Assembly (NCBI GenBank): GCA_964419935.1
Contig: CAYQQJ010000002.1
Location: 1 to 64,000, forward strand
Length of the DNA stretch: 64,000 bases
Source: CAYQQJ01 sp964419935
GTDB lineage: Bacteria; Pseudomonadota; Gammaproteobacteria; Pseudomonadales; Cellvibrionaceae
Reading direction: 5' to 3'
A program made the translations under genes and the position numbers. Position 1 is the stretch's first letter, and every line of letters starts with the position of its first letter. Below, piece after piece: positions 62,259-64,000 of the stretch. The notes under the pieces were generated by a model. The model made no database searches. It saw only the letters and a list, made by a program, of their open reading frames with translations, and was not told where the DNA came from.

Positions 62259-64000
62259 ATGGGTAGGAAATCAACCGAAAAATGGCTGGACGCGTTGGGG
62301 TATCTCGCCGCGCCAGAGGCACTGCATCGTTCAGCTAAGCGGACCGGGCGAGCCCACCCCTATGCACGCGAAATCAAGGCGATGCTTGATCCGGCTGGAG
62401 ATATAGGCGCAGCCGCTGTTTTTGATGTGGATCAGGTGCCATCGGTTTGCTTTATTGATGCTGGCAAGCGTGCACCTGATGCGGACTGGCTTGCCGCCAT
62501 ACGTCAAAAGATTTGGAATCAGGGATTGGTGTCTCTATTGTTGGTGCTCAATGATGAACACCTACTTGCCTATCCAGTGCGAGGCGACAGTGATCAGCGT
62601 CCAACCCTCCAACTGGCAGACGCGACAGTCTGCGGGCCGTTTTCCGTAAGAGATATACAATCGTCCGACGTTCAAAAGCGCCATCCTGAATGGTTTGCAC
62701 TGGAGTGCAGTGTTGATCGTGAGCTGCTGAATAATTTGAAACGCAGCGTTCTAGAGCTCATGGGAATGGATATCGGTCAGGCCGCCGCTCAGTTTTTGCT
62801 CGGGCAGTGCCTGTTCGTTTCATACCTTGAACATCGCGAGATCATAAGCTCTGTCTATCGTAATCGTCGTAAAGTCCAAACCCTTAGGGAACTCATTGCA
62901 AGCGCGGACTCTGAGGGGCTTGTCAAGCTCTTCGGTAAACTGAAAAAAGACTTCAATGGCGACTTTTTAGCACCAGGTTCTCCTAAGCAAGCCGATTGGC
63001 GAACGCTCCCGGCAGCAGCTTACGACTTGCTATACCGATTCCTGTCTCGAGTTAATATTGAGACGGGCCAAGGTTCACTTTGGAACTACGACTTTCGCTA
63101 CATCCCAGTGGAACTCATATCAGGGATTTACGAAACATTTCTCGGCGATGATCAAGAAAAGCTGGGGGCCTACTACACACCGCGGCATCTCGCTCATCTG
63201 GCGGTAGACCAAGCATTTTTGTTTACGCCAGATCCCTCCGCAGAAGTCGTATTTGATGGCGCTTGCGGATCCGGCATTTTGCTCACCACGGCTTTTCGTA
63301 AAATGATTGCTTCAAGAGAGCAGCGACTGAAGCGAGAAATGTCATTTGGTGAGAGGTGCTCGCTTCTGGAAGAGGGCATCAGGGGTGGCGATATAAGTGA
63401 AGCGGCCTGCCGAGTGACTGCCTTCAGTTTGTATTTATCCTTACTAGAAGACCTCAAACCGAGTGATATTCTTCTTTTGCAGGAAGATGAGAATGTCAAA
63501 CTTCCAGAGCTTATTAATCGAACAATCCTCAGTCGAGGTTCTTCAGGTGACTTCTTCTCGCGGCGTCAGCGTTTTACAAGCGACCGACGTTGCACAATCT
63601 TTCTTTCAAATCCGCCCTGGAAAGAACCCGAAGGGGACAAAAAGAATTTGCCCTACGAAGTATGGGCCAAAGAAAACGGTTGGTTTTTACCCCACAGGCA
63701 GATAGCGGCCGCCTTTGCACATAAAGCGCTGGATGCTATCAGTGAGGGTGGACGTTTCTGCTTGATCTTGCCAGTCAAGCTTTTCACTGCCCGCACCAGC
63801 CAGCGTTTTTTGCAGCAGTGGCTATCGCGTTGCCACGTTGAGCGTATTATCAATTTTTCGGATATTCGGCGGCTGCTTTTTGCTGAGGCGATTCATCCAT
63901 GCGTCATTGTCACTGGCACGGCATCGAATCGAAGCATAATTCCATATAACGAAACCCTTGAATATTGGGTTCCCAAGGCTGATGTTAGCCTAGCCTTTTC
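62259..64000 (+). CDS. N6-adenine DNA methyltransferase (partial, runs off window)
   Basis: 580 residues are visible with no stop before the edge. The N-terminal ~280 residues are helical and unassigned. The methyltransferase core has GAYYTPRHLAHLAVDQAF, SAM motif VFDGACGSG (331-339, F-x-G-x-G type) and the catalytic N-P-P-W (451-454) in LSNPPWKEP. A TRD-like region appears to begin after about 480 (LPVKLFTARTSQRFLQQWLS). The gamma-type (N6-mA) order of motif I then NPPW fits type I, IIG, BREX or DISARM methyltransferases. The divergent WYL regulator makes an anti-phage system likely. The helicase, nuclease or PglZ genes that would decide the class lie beyond 64000. Confidence 0.85.
   Translation, partial: MGRKSTEKWLDALGYLAAPEALHRSAKRTGRAHPYAREIKAMLDPAGDIGAAAVFDVDQVPSVCFIDAGKRAPDADWLAAIRQKIWNQGLVSLLLVLNDEHLLAYPVRGDSDQRPTLQLADATVCGPFSVRDIQSSDVQKRHPEWFALECSVDRELLNNLKRSVLELMGMDIGQAAAQFLLGQCLFVSYLEHREIISSVYRNRRKVQTLRELIASADSEGLVKLFGKLKKDFNGDFLAPGSPKQADWRTLPAAAYDLLYRFLSRVNIETGQGSLWNYDFRYIPVELISGIYETFLGDDQEKLGAYYTPRHLAHLAVDQAFLFTPDPSAEVVFDGACGSGILLTTAFRKMIASREQRLKREMSFGERCSLLEEGIRGGDISEAACRVTAFSLYLSLLEDLKPSDILLLQEDENVKLPELINRTILSRGSSGDFFSRRQRFTSDRRCTIFLSNPPWKEPEGDKKNLPYEVWAKENGWFLPHRQIAAAFAHKALDAISEGGRFCLILPVKLFTARTSQRFLQQWLSRCHVERIINFSDIRRLLFAEAIHPCVIVTGTASNRSIIPYNETLEYWVPKADVSLAF

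Larger units (their letters stand above)
39686..64000. mobile_element. Tn7-like genomic island in comM (right end outside window)
   Basis: The element starts at 39686 inside comM and carries tnsA, tnsB, tnsC and tniQ in order, followed by cargo up to the window edge. Insertion in comM with an accgc duplication is known for the Tn6022/AbaR family of Acinetobacter and related islands, and this looks like a relative in another genus. The second end and second accgc copy are not seen, so the size is at least 24.3 kb. The cargo has lower and more uneven GC than the flanking chromosome. Confidence 0.88.

Noticed and set aside
39024..64000. CRISPR array or CRISPR-associated transposon
   Set aside because: A Tn7-like element can carry Cas genes, but I saw no regularly spaced 28-37 base direct repeats and no Cas-like protein in the part of the island visible here.
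61260..64000. Definite BREX or DISARM call
   Set aside because: A WYL regulator and an N6 methyltransferase are shared by several systems; the deciding genes are outside the window.

Overview
The window looks like a piece of chromosome from a marine or saprophytic, polysaccharide-degrading gammaproteobacterium, most like the Cellvibrionaceae and their relatives. The support is two very large TonB-dependent receptors of the plug type that ends in EVVVTG, GH28, GH105 and GH97 enzymes, and dispersed palindromic elements. This placement is by recognition only; no rRNA or tRNA gene is present to test it. Up to about 39.7 kb the DNA is ordinary core and sugar-utilisation sequence. After that it is a Tn7-like genomic island, lower in GC and full of small genes, that runs off the right edge.

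Layout: (a) 0-2.3 kb, proton-translocating transhydrogenase genes pntA1, pntA2 and pntB (partial), all on the minus strand. (b) 2.6-14.8 kb, a pectin/galacturonate locus: altronate dehydratase, a divergent FadR-type regulator, Tat-exported GH28 polygalacturonase, a TonB receptor, a DUF4861-GH105 lipoprotein, KduI and KduD. Pectin fragments would be trimmed outside or in the periplasm, imported, and fed to the Kdu/Uxa routes towards KDG and KDPG. (c) 15.1-16.3 kb, NhaD antiporter. (d) 16.8-25.7 kb, an alpha-glucan locus: MFS sugar transporter, TonB receptor, GH97 alpha-glucosidase and LacI regulator, with three GAAAACGTTTTC operators between the divergent transporter and receptor. (e) 25.9-38.7 kb, housekeeping and miscellaneous genes (cytochrome c5, DUF805, Rep helicase, MscS channel, SIMPL protein, hemH, DUF2339), an AHH nuclease/immunity pair and several dispersed repeats.

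At 39,681 the competence/helicase gene comM is split by a Tn7-like element: a 5-bp target sequence accgc is followed by a terminal tgt, then tnsA-tnsB-tnsC-tniQ. Its cargo continues to at least 64,000, and the far end and the N-terminal half of comM are not in the window. The cargo has a three-gene module (a Gly/Ala-rich membrane-active-looking protein, an unrecognised 417-aa protein and a KAP-type P-loop NTPase). It then has a run of small secreted or hypothetical proteins with an internal duplication and decayed copies. After these come a ParS/MbcA-like antitoxin, a second AHH/immunity pair homologous to the chromosomal one, and a membrane-anchored exonuclease-VII-large-subunit-like protein. 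The cargo ends, within the window, in a BrxR/CapW-type WYL regulator divergent from an N6-adenine DNA methyltransferase, which probably opens an anti-phage system continuing beyond the edge.

The best candidates for undescribed biology are the Gly-rich/417-aa/KAP module, the XseA-like membrane protein beside the WYL-methyltransferase pair, and the mobile stand-alone AHH/immunity cassettes.
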